Shown: positions 1 to 8,520 of the stretch, piece by piece
Layout of the letters: the number at the start of each line of letters is the position of its first letter
Position numbering within the stretch: the stretch's first letter is position 1
Assembly (NCBI RefSeq): GCF_000938255.1
Contig: NZ_JYMR01000007.1
Coordinates: 1-64,000, forward strand
Length of the DNA stretch: 64,000 nt
DNA from: Bradyrhizobium sp. LTSP849
GTDB lineage: Bacteria; Pseudomonadota; Alphaproteobacteria; Rhizobiales; Xanthobacteraceae
Direction: 5' to 3'
Program-made: the position numbers and the translations under genes
Notes under the pieces: generated by a model
The model's input: the letters and a program-made list of their open reading frames with translations, nothing else
Told to the model about the DNA's origin: nothing
Databases searched by the model: none

Positions 1-366
1 AAGACCGCGATTATCATTCTGGTGCGGATGCCCGAGATCGGTCAGATCACGCGCGAACAAGCCGCCGCACTGTCAGGGCTTGCCCCTTATGACGATGACA
101 GCGGCAATCACGTCGGCGTCCGTCACATTGCGGGCGGGCGTGAACGGCTGCGCCGCGCGCTGTTCAATGCGGCGCTACCGGCGTCCTTTCGCTGGAATCC
201 GCAGCTGATCGCGTTCTATAAAAAGCTGACTGGGGCCGGCAAGGAGCACAAGCGCGCTCGGATCGCTTGCGCCAGAAAGCTGCTGATTTTCGCCAACACA
301 GTCGTAGCCCGCGGCACACCCTGGCAAAAAGAATCGCCTGAAGTCGCCAGCCCGCCAGCCATCTGA
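1..366 (+). CDS. IS110-family transposase, C-terminal part (cut by window edge)
   Basis: The reading frame is open from the first base, so the gene begins before the window. The visible 121 codons match the C-terminal domain (transposase IS116/IS110/IS902 type) of IS110 elements: a glycine-rich turn (SGLAPYDDDSG), then HIAGGRERLRRALFNAAL, then FYKKL and ARKLLIF, and the usual near-terminal GTPWQ. These DEDD enzymes catalyse site-specific insertion, in characterised IS110 members guided by a bridge RNA encoded in the element's non-coding ends. The first ATG inside the window (22) is internal, not the start. The C-terminus looks complete, so the copy need not be broken. The 200 bases after the stop may hold the element's right end, but no terminal repeat is recognisable (IS110 elements usually lack one). 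Confidence 0.85.
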   Translation, partial: KTAIIILVRMPEIGQITREQAAALSGLAPYDDDSGNHVGVRHIAGGRERLRRALFNAALPASFRWNPQLIAFYKKLTGAGKEHKRARIACARKLLIFANTVVARGTPWQKESPEVASPPAI

Positions 367-567
367 CCGCGTTTCTTTGTTCGGCCGAAGCACCGTTTCT
401 TCGTCCCGACCTGCCGTCACAAAGACGCCGCGCGCCGCGGCCGTCAAGGCTGGCCGTCGCTCCGGCCCAACCCCATCTCCGCTGCCGCCAGGCCACGCCT
501 TGACGGCCGCAAGCACGGCGTCATGCTCGCCGGCAATCGGGCGCGCTTTAATGGTTGCTACGATTTC

Positions 568-2304
568 TCAACCCGCCGCGGGCAGCGCGCTGTCCGGCGG
601 TGCACCCCACGGCCGGTCGGCTGACGCGAGCCCTATCAACCTGCCCTGGATGTAGTCGCAACCCCAGTCGCGCAGCATGCTGGCTGCTTCCTCGTCCTGC
701 ACCCACTCGGCGACGGTCTTGATGTCGAGGCGGCGGGCGAGGTCGATCAGGGTGTGCACGAAGGCGCGGTCGTCGGCGGAATGGGTGATGTTCTGCACGA
801 AGGCGCCGTCGATCTTCACAATGTCCACGCCGAGCTTGCGCAAATTGCGGAACGAGGTGTAGCCGGCGCCGAAATCGTCGATGGCGATGCGGCTGCCGAA
901 ATTCTTCAGCCGCGTGACGAAGCCGCGGACGTCATCGATGTCCTGGATGGCGACCGTCTCGGTGATCTCCACGATCAGCCGCTCGGCGACGCCGGGATGG
1001 GCCAGCATCAGCGATTCAATTCCCGCCCACCAGTCCGGATCCATCGTCGTGTCCGGCGAGATGTTGAGGCTGAGGCGAATGTCGGGCGCGGCCGCAAGCT
1101 CGGCGACCACAAGTTCGAGCACGCGGTGATCGACCAGGCGAATGAGGCCGAGCCGTTCGGCCACGGGCACGATGTCGGGCGCAAGCAGCACCTGGCCATT
1201 GCCCTGGTCCATCCGCACCAGGCATTCGTGGAACGCGCCCTCGCGCGAGGCGGCTGACACCACCGGCTCATAGGCGAGCTTGATGCGGCGCTCGTTCAGC
1301 GCGGTGACGATCTCGTCGGTCACGCGGATGTTGACGCGGCGCTGCGCATCGCGCGCGGCATCCGGGCGCCACGCAGCGAACGAGCCGGCGCGGCGGCGCT
1401 TGGCGGCGTCCAACGTCTCATGGGCGCGGTTGATCGCCTCATCGGTGCTGCGGGCATAGCGCGGCAGGCTGACGGCGCCGATCGAGGCAGTGATAGAGAC
1501 CGGGCCGGATTTGGTCGGCACCACCTCATCGCGGATGCCGGCGAGGAAGCGCTCGGCTGCGATATTCATGTCGTCGACGGTGCAGTTCTTCAGGATCAGG
1601 CCGAACTTGTTGCCGGAGAAGCGCCCCAGCACGTCGCCGCCGCGCAGTCGCGCGCGGATGCGTTGGGCAACATCGAGGATCACGGCATCCGCGACATCGA
1701 AGCCAAAGGCGTCATTGACGCGCGCGAGATGATCGATGCCGACCAGCATGAAGGCCGCGGTCGAGCGGAAGCGGGTCGTCTCCTCGATCGCTTCGGCCAG
1801 GGCCGCGATCAGATGGGAGCGGTTGAGCTCGCCTGTCAGGGGATCGAGCCGGGCGAGCTTGGACAGCTCCTCGTCGCGGGCGTGACGCTCATTGTTGATG
1901 CGGACGGAGCCGATCGCGCGCACCGGGCGGCCGTCGGCGCCGGCGAACCAGCGGCCGGTCTCCTCGACCCAGACCACGGGATCGGACGCGCTCATGCGGA
2001 CGCCGTACTCGACCCGGTAGGGCGTGCCGTCGGCGCCGTGCACGGCGGAGGTCTGCGCCAGCGCGGCGGTCCGCAGCGTCTGCGCGGGCTCGATCAGCTT
2101 GGCGAACTCGGCACCGGTCGCAAGCCGCTCAGTGGGGATGCCCGGGAAGACCGCGCCGGCCTGCTCGCCCCAGACGATGGCGTCGCTGGCGATATCCCAG
2201 ACGAAAACAGCCTGGCCGAGGGCGGCCAGGATTTCGGAGGCTTGCGGCAATGCGGGGGTCAAAATCGCCTCGTTTCGGGACAGCGGGGAGTCCTGAGCCG
2301 GCAC
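568..2304 (-). CDS. PAS-like / degenerate GGDEF / EAL domain protein, probable c-di-GMP phosphodiesterase
   Basis: A soluble protein of 578 residues with no membrane segment. The order is an N-terminal PAS-like sensor (about 20-145), a GGDEF-like domain (about 150-310) and an EAL domain (about 330-575). The GGDEF signature is replaced by SGNKF, so diguanylate cyclase activity is unlikely. The EAL domain keeps most metal and catalytic signatures: ECL in place of EAL with the glutamate retained, LNISP, the ITE glutamate, DDFGAGYTS, the KIDGAF lysine and GCDYIQG. It therefore probably hydrolyses c-di-GMP, the GGDEF-like part acting as a regulatory module. It is a monocistronic minus-strand gene, divergent from a small ORF at 2482. 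Family assignment is firm; substrate signal and activity are inferred. Confidence 0.88.
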   Translation of the reverse strand: MPAQDSPLSRNEAILTPALPQASEILAALGQAVFVWDIASDAIVWGEQAGAVFPGIPTERLATGAEFAKLIEPAQTLRTAALAQTSAVHGADGTPYRVEYGVRMSASDPVVWVEETGRWFAGADGRPVRAIGSVRINNERHARDEELSKLARLDPLTGELNRSHLIAALAEAIEETTRFRSTAAFMLVGIDHLARVNDAFGFDVADAVILDVAQRIRARLRGGDVLGRFSGNKFGLILKNCTVDDMNIAAERFLAGIRDEVVPTKSGPVSITASIGAVSLPRYARSTDEAINRAHETLDAAKRRRAGSFAAWRPDAARDAQRRVNIRVTDEIVTALNERRIKLAYEPVVSAASREGAFHECLVRMDQGNGQVLLAPDIVPVAERLGLIRLVDHRVLELVVAELAAAPDIRLSLNISPDTTMDPDWWAGIESLMLAHPGVAERLIVEITETVAIQDIDDVRGFVTRLKNFGSRIAIDDFGAGYTSFRNLRKLGVDIVKIDGAFVQNITHSADDRAFVHTLIDLARRLDIKTVAEWVQDEEAASMLRDWGCDYIQGRLIGLASADRPWGAPPDSALPAAG

Positions 2305-2481
2305 AGAATACGGCCAGATTCGCCCCCGACCCTAGGCAAAGTTCATAAACAATTTGGAAACCACGTTCCAAGGGCACCTTGGAACCAGATAGGCTCCGCC
2401 GGCATAGGCCTTGCGAGACCATCACAGGCACAGCGCGCTTCGTCCCGAAACGCGACAGTTGACCGGCCTGACGGTGTTACG

Positions 2482-2745
2482 ATGGTGACGATTAATCGAT
2501 CGGACGAGGCGGAGCGGATGATGGGCACCGCAGTGGTGCCGCTGACCCCGACGCTGGAATGGGTTCACAAGGTGATCCCCCTGCCGCGCCCGGATCCGAG
2601 CTTCGTCACCCAGCTGATCGCCAACGCCGAGCACCTGCCCCAGACAAGCCGGCTGCGCCGCGGTTCTTCCGAAGATGCGCAGATGGCCTATGGCGGCAAG
2701 CGCCCGCTTCCCAGCGTCACCGCGCGCACCCGGCAGGTCGCATAA
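2482..2745 (+). CDS. Small conserved hypothetical protein
   Basis: An 87-residue ORF beginning MVTINRSDEA, with no recognised domain, signal peptide or membrane segment. It is rich in proline and charged residues. The frame runs open far upstream only as the antisense of the EAL gene, so the ATG just before that coding sequence ends is the sensible start. A second possibility is the paired ATG at 2518/2521, which has GGAG a few bases upstream. It lies in a divergent arrangement with the EAL gene and ends 6 bases before the convergent membrane protein gene. I have an impression of similar short proteins in bradyrhizobia but cannot verify it here. Function unknown. Confidence 0.55.
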   Translation: MVTINRSDEAERMMGTAVVPLTPTLEWVHKVIPLPRPDPSFVTQLIANAEHLPQTSRLRRGSSEDAQMAYGGKRPLPSVTARTRQVA

Positions 2746-2751
2746 AGCCGA

Positions 2752-3402
2752 TCAGCGCGGTGCGTCGGGCGAGGACGGCGTGCCGTTGCCCGGCTGCAAA
2801 TGTGGCGAGGGTATTTCCGGCGACGACACGCCCTGCACCGGCTTCGGCGCGGGGTGATCCATCAGCACGGATTCGGCAACTGATTGCGCCGTGGGTGCTG
2901 GCGGGGCCGCCGGAGCGGCTTGCGGCGTGGGCACCGGCTCGAATTTGGGCTCGGACGCAAGTTCATCCGCCGGCGTCTCGGCTTGACGCTTGGCCTTGCG
3001 CGGCACCGGCACAGTCTCGGCGGCGACGTAAGCGATGCGACGGCGCGCGCGTTGGGCGATGCCGCCGAGGAAATCAGCCATCGCGAGCAGCACCAGCAGG
3101 AAATAGGTGGAGTTGCCGAATTTGGGCCAGATCACGAATTCGGCCGCGGCTGCACCGAACAGGATCAGCGACAGCAAATGATCCATCAGGAATTTCGCGC
3201 CGGGCCGCGCGCCCTTGACCACTTCGAGCAGCAGCAGCACCACACCGAGCGCGAGCAGGAGGTCGGCAAGCGTCACCGGCCAGGTCTCGCCGGTGATCAT
3301 CGGCACCTTGAAGAGCACGTCCGAGAAGGACACGCTGGGCATCAGGAAGGCGATGATGTTGTAGACCGCGAGCGGAATCAGAAGCAGCGGGAAACCGACC
3401 AT
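2752..3402 (-). CDS. Hypothetical multi-pass membrane protein with proline/alanine-rich tail
   Basis: A protein of 216 residues starting MVGFPLLLIP. The first two thirds contain about four hydrophobic helices (around residues 2-22, 42-62, 72-92 and 95-115). The last 90 residues are a basic then proline/alanine-rich, probably cytoplasmic, tail with repeated P-x-P elements. The frame continues upstream to 3483, but the ATG at 3402 is preferred because GAGAAGG lies about 10 bases upstream on the minus strand and the first residues of the longer version are basic and uninformative. No family is recognised. It follows rpmF on the same strand, separated by a strong stem-loop, so it is probably transcribed on its own. 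Confidence 0.6.
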   Translation of the reverse strand: MVGFPLLLIPLAVYNIIAFLMPSVSFSDVLFKVPMITGETWPVTLADLLLALGVVLLLLEVVKGARPGAKFLMDHLLSLILFGAAAAEFVIWPKFGNSTYFLLVLLAMADFLGGIAQRARRRIAYVAAETVPVPRKAKRQAETPADELASEPKFEPVPTPQAAPAAPPAPTAQSVAESVLMDHPAPKPVQGVSSPEIPSPHLQPGNGTPSSPDAPR

Positions 3403-3503
3403 CGGCAATGTGCCTTCTCGATCAAGATGTCCGGGCAGGACAATGCGACGGCGAAGCATTCGCTCCGCCGCCGTCACCGTCATATCTCATGGATTGGCTG
3501 AAA

Positions 3504-3567
3504 TCAGGCAGGTCACGTCATCCTGATTGAGGATAAACCTGCCTGAGGAAAGGTCCTGACTCAGGAC
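3504..3567 (-). terminator. Tandem stem-loops at the 3' end of rpmF, probable terminator
   Basis: Two structures abut. The palindrome GTCCTGA-C-TCAGGAC (3553-3567) overlaps the rpmF stop codon. Directly downstream, a perfect 10-base inverted repeat (TCAGGCAGGT at 3504-3513 against ACCTGCCTGA at 3537-3546) encloses a second perfect hairpin (ATCCT at 3520-3524 with AGGAT at 3530-3534). Only short T runs follow, so intrinsic termination is plausible but not classical; RNA stabilisation is the alternative. Confidence 0.5.
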
Positions 3568-3743
3568 TCTTTCTTCTTCAGGACCTGACGGCCCTTGTAC
3601 ATGCCGGTCTTGAGGTCGAGATGGTGCGGACGACGGAGTTCACCGGAGTCCTTGTCCTCGACATAGGTCGGCTTCTTGATGGCGTCTGCCGAGCGGCGCA
3701 TGCCACGACGCGACGGCGAGGTTTTTCTTCTCGGAACGGCCAT
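3561..3743 (-). CDS. rpmF: 50S ribosomal protein L32
   Basis: A 60-residue basic protein starting [18 protein letters not shown], the canonical bL32 N-terminus, with the expected length. The rest ([22 protein letters not shown]) matches alphaproteobacterial bL32, which often lacks the zinc-binding cysteines; none are present here. It is a component of the large ribosomal subunit near the peptidyl-transferase region. The frame can be extended upstream to 3788, but the family start is unambiguous. It lies downstream of mtgA on the same strand with about 157 bases between them, an order seen in related genomes. A palindrome overlaps its stop codon. Confidence 0.97.
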   Translation of the reverse strand: MAVPRRKTSPSRRGMRRSADAIKKPTYVEDKDSGELRRPHHLDLKTGMYKGRQVLKKKES

Positions 3744-3900
3744 TTCAATATCCTCTAGGGATTGGTGTTGTCCGGGCATCGTCCGCACGACGGCTCAGCA
3801 CCCAAACGGGGCGAGCGAAATGCCGATCAAGGCCGGGCTTATAGAGGAAGGCTGGCCGCAAAGCTAGGGTTTTGGACCGGAAAATAAGCCCGAAAAGGGC

Positions 3901-4581
3901 TCAAAATCCGCGATTTTCCGGCCAGCAGGTCGAAAGCGAAGAGGCCTGCGCCCTGGCCACATAGGTCCCGGCCAGGCGCCGGACGCCCGGCCCGGGGGCC
4001 CTGGCGCTCCGTTTGACCGGATTCGGCAGGATCGAGGCCAGAAGTGCCGCCTCCCGAGGGGAGAGGTTTGCCGCCGATTTGCCGAAGGCATAGGCGCTGC
4101 CCGCCTCCACCCCAAACTGGCCCTGCGGGCCGAGCTCGGCGATGTTGAGGTAAATTTCCAGGATCCGGTGCTTGGGCAGGACGAAATCGACCCACAGCGC
4201 CAGCGGAAATTCCAACGCCTTGCGGACGAAATCCCGCCCCTGCCAGAGGAACAGGTTCTTGGCCACCTGCTGGGTGATGGTGGAGGCGCCGCGGAACGGC
4301 GTGCCGTCCTCCTTGGCGTCGTCGATCGCCTCGCGTAGCGCGCCCCAGTCGATGCCGTGATGCTTGCAGAAATGGGCGTCCTCGGCCGCCACCACCGCGC
4401 GCGGCAATGAGGGCGACATCGCCGCGAGATCGATCCATTCCCGCTGCATCGGCGCGCCGCGCAAGCTGCGCCAGGCCATCAGCGTCGAAACGGGATGGCC
4501 GGTGCGGTAGAACGGCGCGATCACATACGGCGCGAGAGCTGCGACCGCGAGCATCACCAGCAGGATTTTGACGATGCGCAA
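3901..4581 (-). CDS. mtgA: Monofunctional biosynthetic peptidoglycan transglycosylase
   Basis: A 226-residue single-pass inner-membrane enzyme of family GT51 that polymerises lipid II into glycan strands. A hydrophobic anchor ([17 protein letters not shown]) is followed by the GT51 motifs: [15 protein letters not shown] with the catalytic glutamate, [39 protein letters not shown] and [12 protein letters not shown]. There is no transpeptidase domain, as expected for MtgA. No ATG or GTG fits the start. TTG at complement(4579..4581) is chosen because GGAAAGG lies 5 bases upstream and the resulting N-terminus aligns with family members. It is divergent from ispA. Confidence 0.93.
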   Translation of the reverse strand: MRIVKILLVMLAVAALAPYVIAPFYRTGHPVSTLMAWRSLRGAPMQREWIDLAAMSPSLPRAVVAAEDAHFCKHHGIDWGALREAIDDAKEDGTPFRGASTITQQVAKNLFLWQGRDFVRKALEFPLALWVDFVLPKHRILEIYLNIAELGPQGQFGVEAGSAYAFGKSAANLSPREAALLASILPNPVKRSARAPGPGVRRLAGTYVARAQASSLSTCWPENRGF

Positions 4582-4742
4582 ATCGACCTTTCCGGCGCAA
4601 ACTGAAACGCGGCCACGGGCCCACCCATTAAGTCTGTGATAATTCGGGCCTTTTCCAGCGCTTTTTAGGCCTTCCAAACGATTGACTGGGGCGGGCGCAT
4701 AAAGGATTGTCCCGCCGAATTTTAGTCCTGGAGCCTTTCTTG

Positions 4743-5666
4743 ATGACCGGCACGTCCCCGTCCGATTTCGCCAAACGTCTGGACAAGACCGCTGATGACA
4801 CCGAAGCCCTGCTCGGGCGCCTCCTGGCGGACGACATTCTGCCCGATGAGATCGCGCGGCCCAAGCGGCTGATGGACGCAATGCGCTATTCGAGCCTGAA
4901 CGGCGGCAAGCGCCTGCGGCCGTTCCTGGTGGTCGAGAGCGCGGCCGTGTTCGGCGTGCCCCGCGAGGCGGCATTGCTTGCGGGCGCCGCGCTCGAATGC
5001 ATCCACTGCTATTCGCTGATCCATGACGACCTGCCGGCGATGGACAATTCGGACCTGCGCCGCGGCCGCCCCACCCTGCACAAGAAGACCGATGATGCCA
5101 CCGCGATCCTCGCCGGCGACGGCCTGCTGACGCTGGCCTTCGACATCATTACCCGCGACGAGATCCATCGCGACGCCAACGTGCGGCTGCTGCTGACGCG
5201 CGCATTGGCGCGTTGCGCCGGCATCGGCGGCATGGTCGGCGGCCAGATGCTCGATCTCGCCGGAGAAGGCCGCTTCGGCGACCGCGAGCCCGTGGACGTC
5301 GCGCGCCTCCAGCAGATGAAGACCGGCGCGCTGCTGCGATATGGCTGCATCGCCGGCGCGATCCTCGGCCAGGCGACTGCCAAGGAATATCAGGCGCTCG
5401 ACGATTACGGCCGCGCGCTCGGCGAGGCCTTCCAGATCGCCGACGATCTGCTCGATGTCGAGGGCGATGCGGAAGCGCTCGGCAAGCCCTCGGGCCAGGA
5501 CGCGGCGATGGGCAAGACCACTTTCGTCACTCAGCTCGGCATCGAAGGCGCCAAGCAGCGCGTGCGCGATCTCTTGGCGCGGGCCGACAGCGCGGTGTCG
5601 ATCTTCGGCGATCGCGCCGCCGTGCTGCAAGCTGCCGCGCGCTTCGTCGCCGAACGCAAGAACTGA
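4743..5666 (+). CDS. ispA: Polyprenyl diphosphate synthase (farnesyl/geranyl type)
   Basis: A 307-residue soluble isoprenoid chain-elongation enzyme that condenses IPP with allylic diphosphates to give farnesyl (or geranylgeranyl) diphosphate. The first aspartate-rich motif is HDDLPAMDN with the downstream RRGRPT; the second is [19 protein letters not shown] near the N-terminus and [15 protein letters not shown] are typical of the IspA/GGPPS class. The ATG at 4743 with GGAG 9 bases upstream is preferred over an in-frame TTG at 4707. It is followed after 7 bases by a DUF1345 gene, so the two are probably co-transcribed. Product chain length cannot be read with certainty. Confidence 0.9.
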   Translation: MTGTSPSDFAKRLDKTADDTEALLGRLLADDILPDEIARPKRLMDAMRYSSLNGGKRLRPFLVVESAAVFGVPREAALLAGAALECIHCYSLIHDDLPAMDNSDLRRGRPTLHKKTDDATAILAGDGLLTLAFDIITRDEIHRDANVRLLLTRALARCAGIGGMVGGQMLDLAGEGRFGDREPVDVARLQQMKTGALLRYGCIAGAILGQATAKEYQALDDYGRALGEAFQIADDLLDVEGDAEALGKPSGQDAAMGKTTFVTQLGIEGAKQRVRDLLARADSAVSIFGDRAAVLQAAARFVAERKN

Positions 5667-5673
5667 CGGTGCG

Positions 5674-6360
5674 ATGACGGGCATCGACAAAGACGATCCC
5701 GTCCTCGTCCGCTTCCGCAAGATGTCGCGGCCGATGCGCGTGCTCTACGCGCGGCCGCGGACATTCATCTCGCTCGCGGCCGGCATCCTGGTCTGCCTGC
5801 TGCTGCCAGGTTCGCACCGGCTGGTGACGCGGCTGCTGTTCGGCTGGGACGCGCTGATCGCGGTCTATCTCGTGCTGGTCTACAGCATGATGCTGAACAA
5901 CGACCATCAGCACATCCGCCGCTCGGCCGCGATGCAGGACGACGGCCGCTTCGTGATTCTGCTGGTGACGGCGATCGGCGCGTTTGCGAGCATCGCCGCG
6001 ATCGTCTCCGAGCTTGGCGCCCATCGTGGTGCGGCGGAACTGACGATCGCCATCACCACCATCGTGCTGTCCTGGGCCACCGTGCACACGACTTTCGCGC
6101 TGCATTACGCCCATGATTATTACCGCCACCCGCCGGGCGGGTTGCAGTTCCCGAGCGGCGACAAGGAAGACCACTGCGACTATTGGGACTTCGTCTATTT
6201 CTCGTTCGTGATCGGGATGACCGCGCAGGTCTCCGACGTCGGCATCACCGACAAGACCATCCGCCGCACCGCCACCGCGCACGGCATCATCTCGTTCATT
6301 TACAACACGGCGCTACTGGCGTTGACCGTGAACATCGCGGCGAGCGCGATTGCCACTTAA
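5674..6360 (+). CDS. DUF1345 family membrane protein
   Basis: A 228-residue integral membrane protein with about five hydrophobic segments. The C-terminal half carries the pattern of the DUF1345 family: FALHYAHDYY, then DYWDFVYFSFVIGMTAQVSDV and a final helix after RRTATAHGI. Function in this family is unknown. The start ATG lies 7 bases after the ispA stop, so translational coupling or co-transcription is likely. A large palindromic repeat begins directly at its stop codon and may act as the 3' boundary of the transcript. Confidence 0.85.
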   Translation: MTGIDKDDPVLVRFRKMSRPMRVLYARPRTFISLAAGILVCLLLPGSHRLVTRLLFGWDALIAVYLVLVYSMMLNNDHQHIRRSAAMQDDGRFVILLVTAIGAFASIAAIVSELGAHRGAAELTIAITTIVLSWATVHTTFALHYAHDYYRHPPGGLQFPSGDKEDHCDYWDFVYFSFVIGMTAQVSDVGITDKTIRRTATAHGIISFIYNTALLALTVNIAASAIAT

Positions 6361-6503
6361 TGTCGTCCCGGCGAAGGCCGGGACCCATACCGCGTGATCT
6401 ATCTTTGATAGTTCGGTGACAGTACCGCGCTACGATGGATAACTTCCAGCCTTCGCCAAACCACTCCCTGTGGTTATGGGTCCCGGCCTGCGCCGGGACG
6501 ACA
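6361..6503. repeat. Mosaic palindromic intergenic repeat, family A, copy 1
   Basis: Terminal arms TGTCGTCCCGGCGAAGGCCG and its near-complement at the right end enclose variable modules, here CCGCGTGATC, GCGGTAC-like and CGCCAAACCACTCC pieces, and a second TTATGGGTCCCGG segment. Other copies are at 15437, 34814, 51703, 53641 and 57040, with a diverged one at 32405. It starts directly after a stop codon and ends 10 bases before the convergent caspase-like gene. Confidence 0.9.
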
Positions 6504-6512
6504 CCGTGTCCT

Positions 6513-8339
6513 TTAGTAACACACCTCGGCATTGGCATCGTTGCCGGGGCCGCCACCGCCGCGATATTCGAGATGGCAGCCGCGGTTGACCGCACGGCAG
6601 CCGGTATTGTTGCAGTACATCTGCCCGCCGCCCGAGGCGCGGCCCGCGCCGGCGGCAATGCCGGCCGCGGCGCCGCCCATTCCGGCACCATAACCACCCG
6701 CCGCGCCCATCTGCGGACGCTGCCGGGCCGGCCGATCGTCACTGTCGTCACGCCGCGAGGTCGTGGGCTTCGAAGGCGTAGGCTTTGCGGCACGCTTCTT
6801 CACGCAGTCGTTGTCGTCGTCGAGTGCGTAGCCTTCGTCGCAGACAATCTTGGAGCACTTGTCGCCGTCGGCCTTGAAGCCATGCTCGCAAACCAGCGGG
6901 CAGACGCGCGACGGTTTTGACTTGACGGTATCGAGTGCGTCGCTGCTTGCCACCTTTACGTCGAGCTTGGTGCCGGCATAGCGGTTGAACTGCGACAGCG
7001 ACCGCTGCGCTGAACTGTTCCAGTTGCCGTCGGCCTGCCCGGAGAAGCAGCCGACGCGGCCGAGCTCGGTCTGCACCGAGCGGCTGAGATCGGCAGGCTG
7101 CGTCGCGGGCGTCAGCGAGGCGACATTGGTGCCGGCGGGGCTCGCCGTGCTGGCCGGCGCGGCGCTCGGTGCCGTGGCGGCGAGGTTGACGCGCTGCTGC
7201 TCGGCAGCAGCGGCCTGCTGCTGCGCCTGCTCTTTGGCCTTCTGCGCGACAAGCTGCGCCTGCTCGGCTGCTTTCGCATTGGCGTCGGCCTTGGCTTGCG
7301 TGTCCTTCTGCGCACCAAGCGCGGCGAGACGGTCGCGTTCGGCATCGGCCTGCTTCGCCTTCTCGATCGCCGCAACGTGCGCCTGCTCGGCCTGGATCTT
7401 GTCGAGCTGGAGCTTGGCGAGGTTCGCATAGAAGCCGTCCGGATGCTGGGCCAGGAAGGCTTCCCACGCCGGCCTGTTGCCGACCTGGAGCGCGAGCTCG
7501 TAGTCACGGCGCATGTCGGCCTGCGGATTTTGCGCGGGCGCTGCCGCCGTCGCAGCCGTCACCTTGACGGGCACCAGCGGCACGTCTTCACCGCCAAGCG
7601 AGCCATAAACGAACGGCTCCTGCCTGTTGCCGGTCGACTTGAGCACGTCATCGCGCACGAAGCCGAAGGCGCGGCGGACGTCGAGGCCCGGCGTCGTCAG
7701 ATGCTTCGACAGCGCGATCGTGAACGGGCTGTTGGCGCCGTCGCCGTCCTGCGCGGTAAAGCCGGCCTTGGCCGAATAGGCAATCAACGTGTTGGAGCTG
7801 GCCGGCTCGACCTGGGCCAGACCACGGCCGATGCCACGCGAGGCAAGCGTGCGCTTCATGGTCCTGCCGAAAGGATTGTCACGACAGGCGTCGAGGATCA
7901 CCAGGCGAAGCTGCTTCGCAGGCTCGACTGCGACCAGGACGCGATCGAGCGAGAGCGCCTCGTCATAGACATCAGTGTCGCGCTCGAGCTTCGCATCGAC
8001 CGGGATCAAATAGTTGGAGCCTTCGACTTCGATGCCGTGGCCGGCGTAATAGACGACAGCGATGTCGGCATCACGGGTTGAATCCGCGAACTCGCGCAGC
8101 ACGCGTCGCGTATCGAGCGCGGTCAGATCGTGGCGGGAATCGACGACATCAAAGCCGGCATCCTTCAGCGTCTTTGCCATCACCGCGCCGTCGTTGACGG
8201 GGTTGGTGAGCTGAGGCGCGTTCAGATAGGCGGAATTGGCGAGCACCAACGCGACGCGCTTTCCGGCAAAGGCGGGGTCCGCACCGAACAACAGCACGAC
8301 TGCGAGGAGAAGCGGGCAAAGTCTGAATAAATTGCGCAT
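6513..8339 (-). CDS. Secreted caspase-like (peptidase C14, orthocaspase) protein
   Basis: A 608-residue protein with a signal peptide (residues 1-25, ending DPAFA). The caspase-like fold follows: KRVALVLANSAY, the catalytic histidine in YYAGHG (about H101) and cysteine in LDACRDNPF (about C152), so the catalytic pair is intact. Residues about 290-420 are an alanine/glutamine/lysine-rich, probably coiled-coil stretch. A peptidoglycan-binding-like segment (SVQTELGRVGCFSGQADG) is next, then a cysteine-rich C-x(n)-G-x-D-x-C stretch and a glycine-rich tail. An upstream in-frame start (8444) would precede the signal peptide and is rejected. Bacterial orthocaspases usually cleave after Arg/Lys; the target here is unknown. 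There is no obvious partner gene. Confidence 0.85.
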   Translation of the reverse strand: MRNLFRLCPLLLAVVLLFGADPAFAGKRVALVLANSAYLNAPQLTNPVNDGAVMAKTLKDAGFDVVDSRHDLTALDTRRVLREFADSTRDADIAVVYYAGHGIEVEGSNYLIPVDAKLERDTDVYDEALSLDRVLVAVEPAKQLRLVILDACRDNPFGRTMKRTLASRGIGRGLAQVEPASSNTLIAYSAKAGFTAQDGDGANSPFTIALSKHLTTPGLDVRRAFGFVRDDVLKSTGNRQEPFVYGSLGGEDVPLVPVKVTAATAAAPAQNPQADMRRDYELALQVGNRPAWEAFLAQHPDGFYANLAKLQLDKIQAEQAHVAAIEKAKQADAERDRLAALGAQKDTQAKADANAKAAEQAQLVAQKAKEQAQQQAAAAEQQRVNLAATAPSAAPASTASPAGTNVASLTPATQPADLSRSVQTELGRVGCFSGQADGNWNSSAQRSLSQFNRYAGTKLDVKVASSDALDTVKSKPSRVCPLVCEHGFKADGDKCSKIVCDEGYALDDDNDCVKKRAAKPTPSKPTTSRRDDSDDRPARQRPQMGAAGGYGAGMGGAAAGIAAGAGRASGGGQMYCNNTGCRAVNRGCHLEYRGGGGPGNDANAEVCY

Positions 8340-8520
8340 GACACGACATCCAAATGTTCGGGGCAGTTCATACCCTCGGGATAGCCTTAGCAAGATCTGC
8401 CGCCTGCGCTTGTGATGGAGGTCACGAAGCAGCGCCGGCCGCATGCCGAGGAACCCCTTTCGTTAGTCGCGCCAGTGCGTTGGCGGTTCGCTGGCAAATG
8501 CGCGCGGGCCGGGGTTTCCC

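Noticed and set aside
1420..2481. Upstream extension of the small ORF at 2482
   Set aside because: This part is antisense to the EAL/GGDEF gene, and the translation is low-complexity shadow sequence.
6513..8339. Caspase-like gene as part of an antiphage defence cassette
   Set aside because: The protein has a signal peptide and its neighbours (a DUF1345 protein and a GFA protein) are ordinary. No gasdermin-, TPR- or sensor-type partner gene is adjacent.
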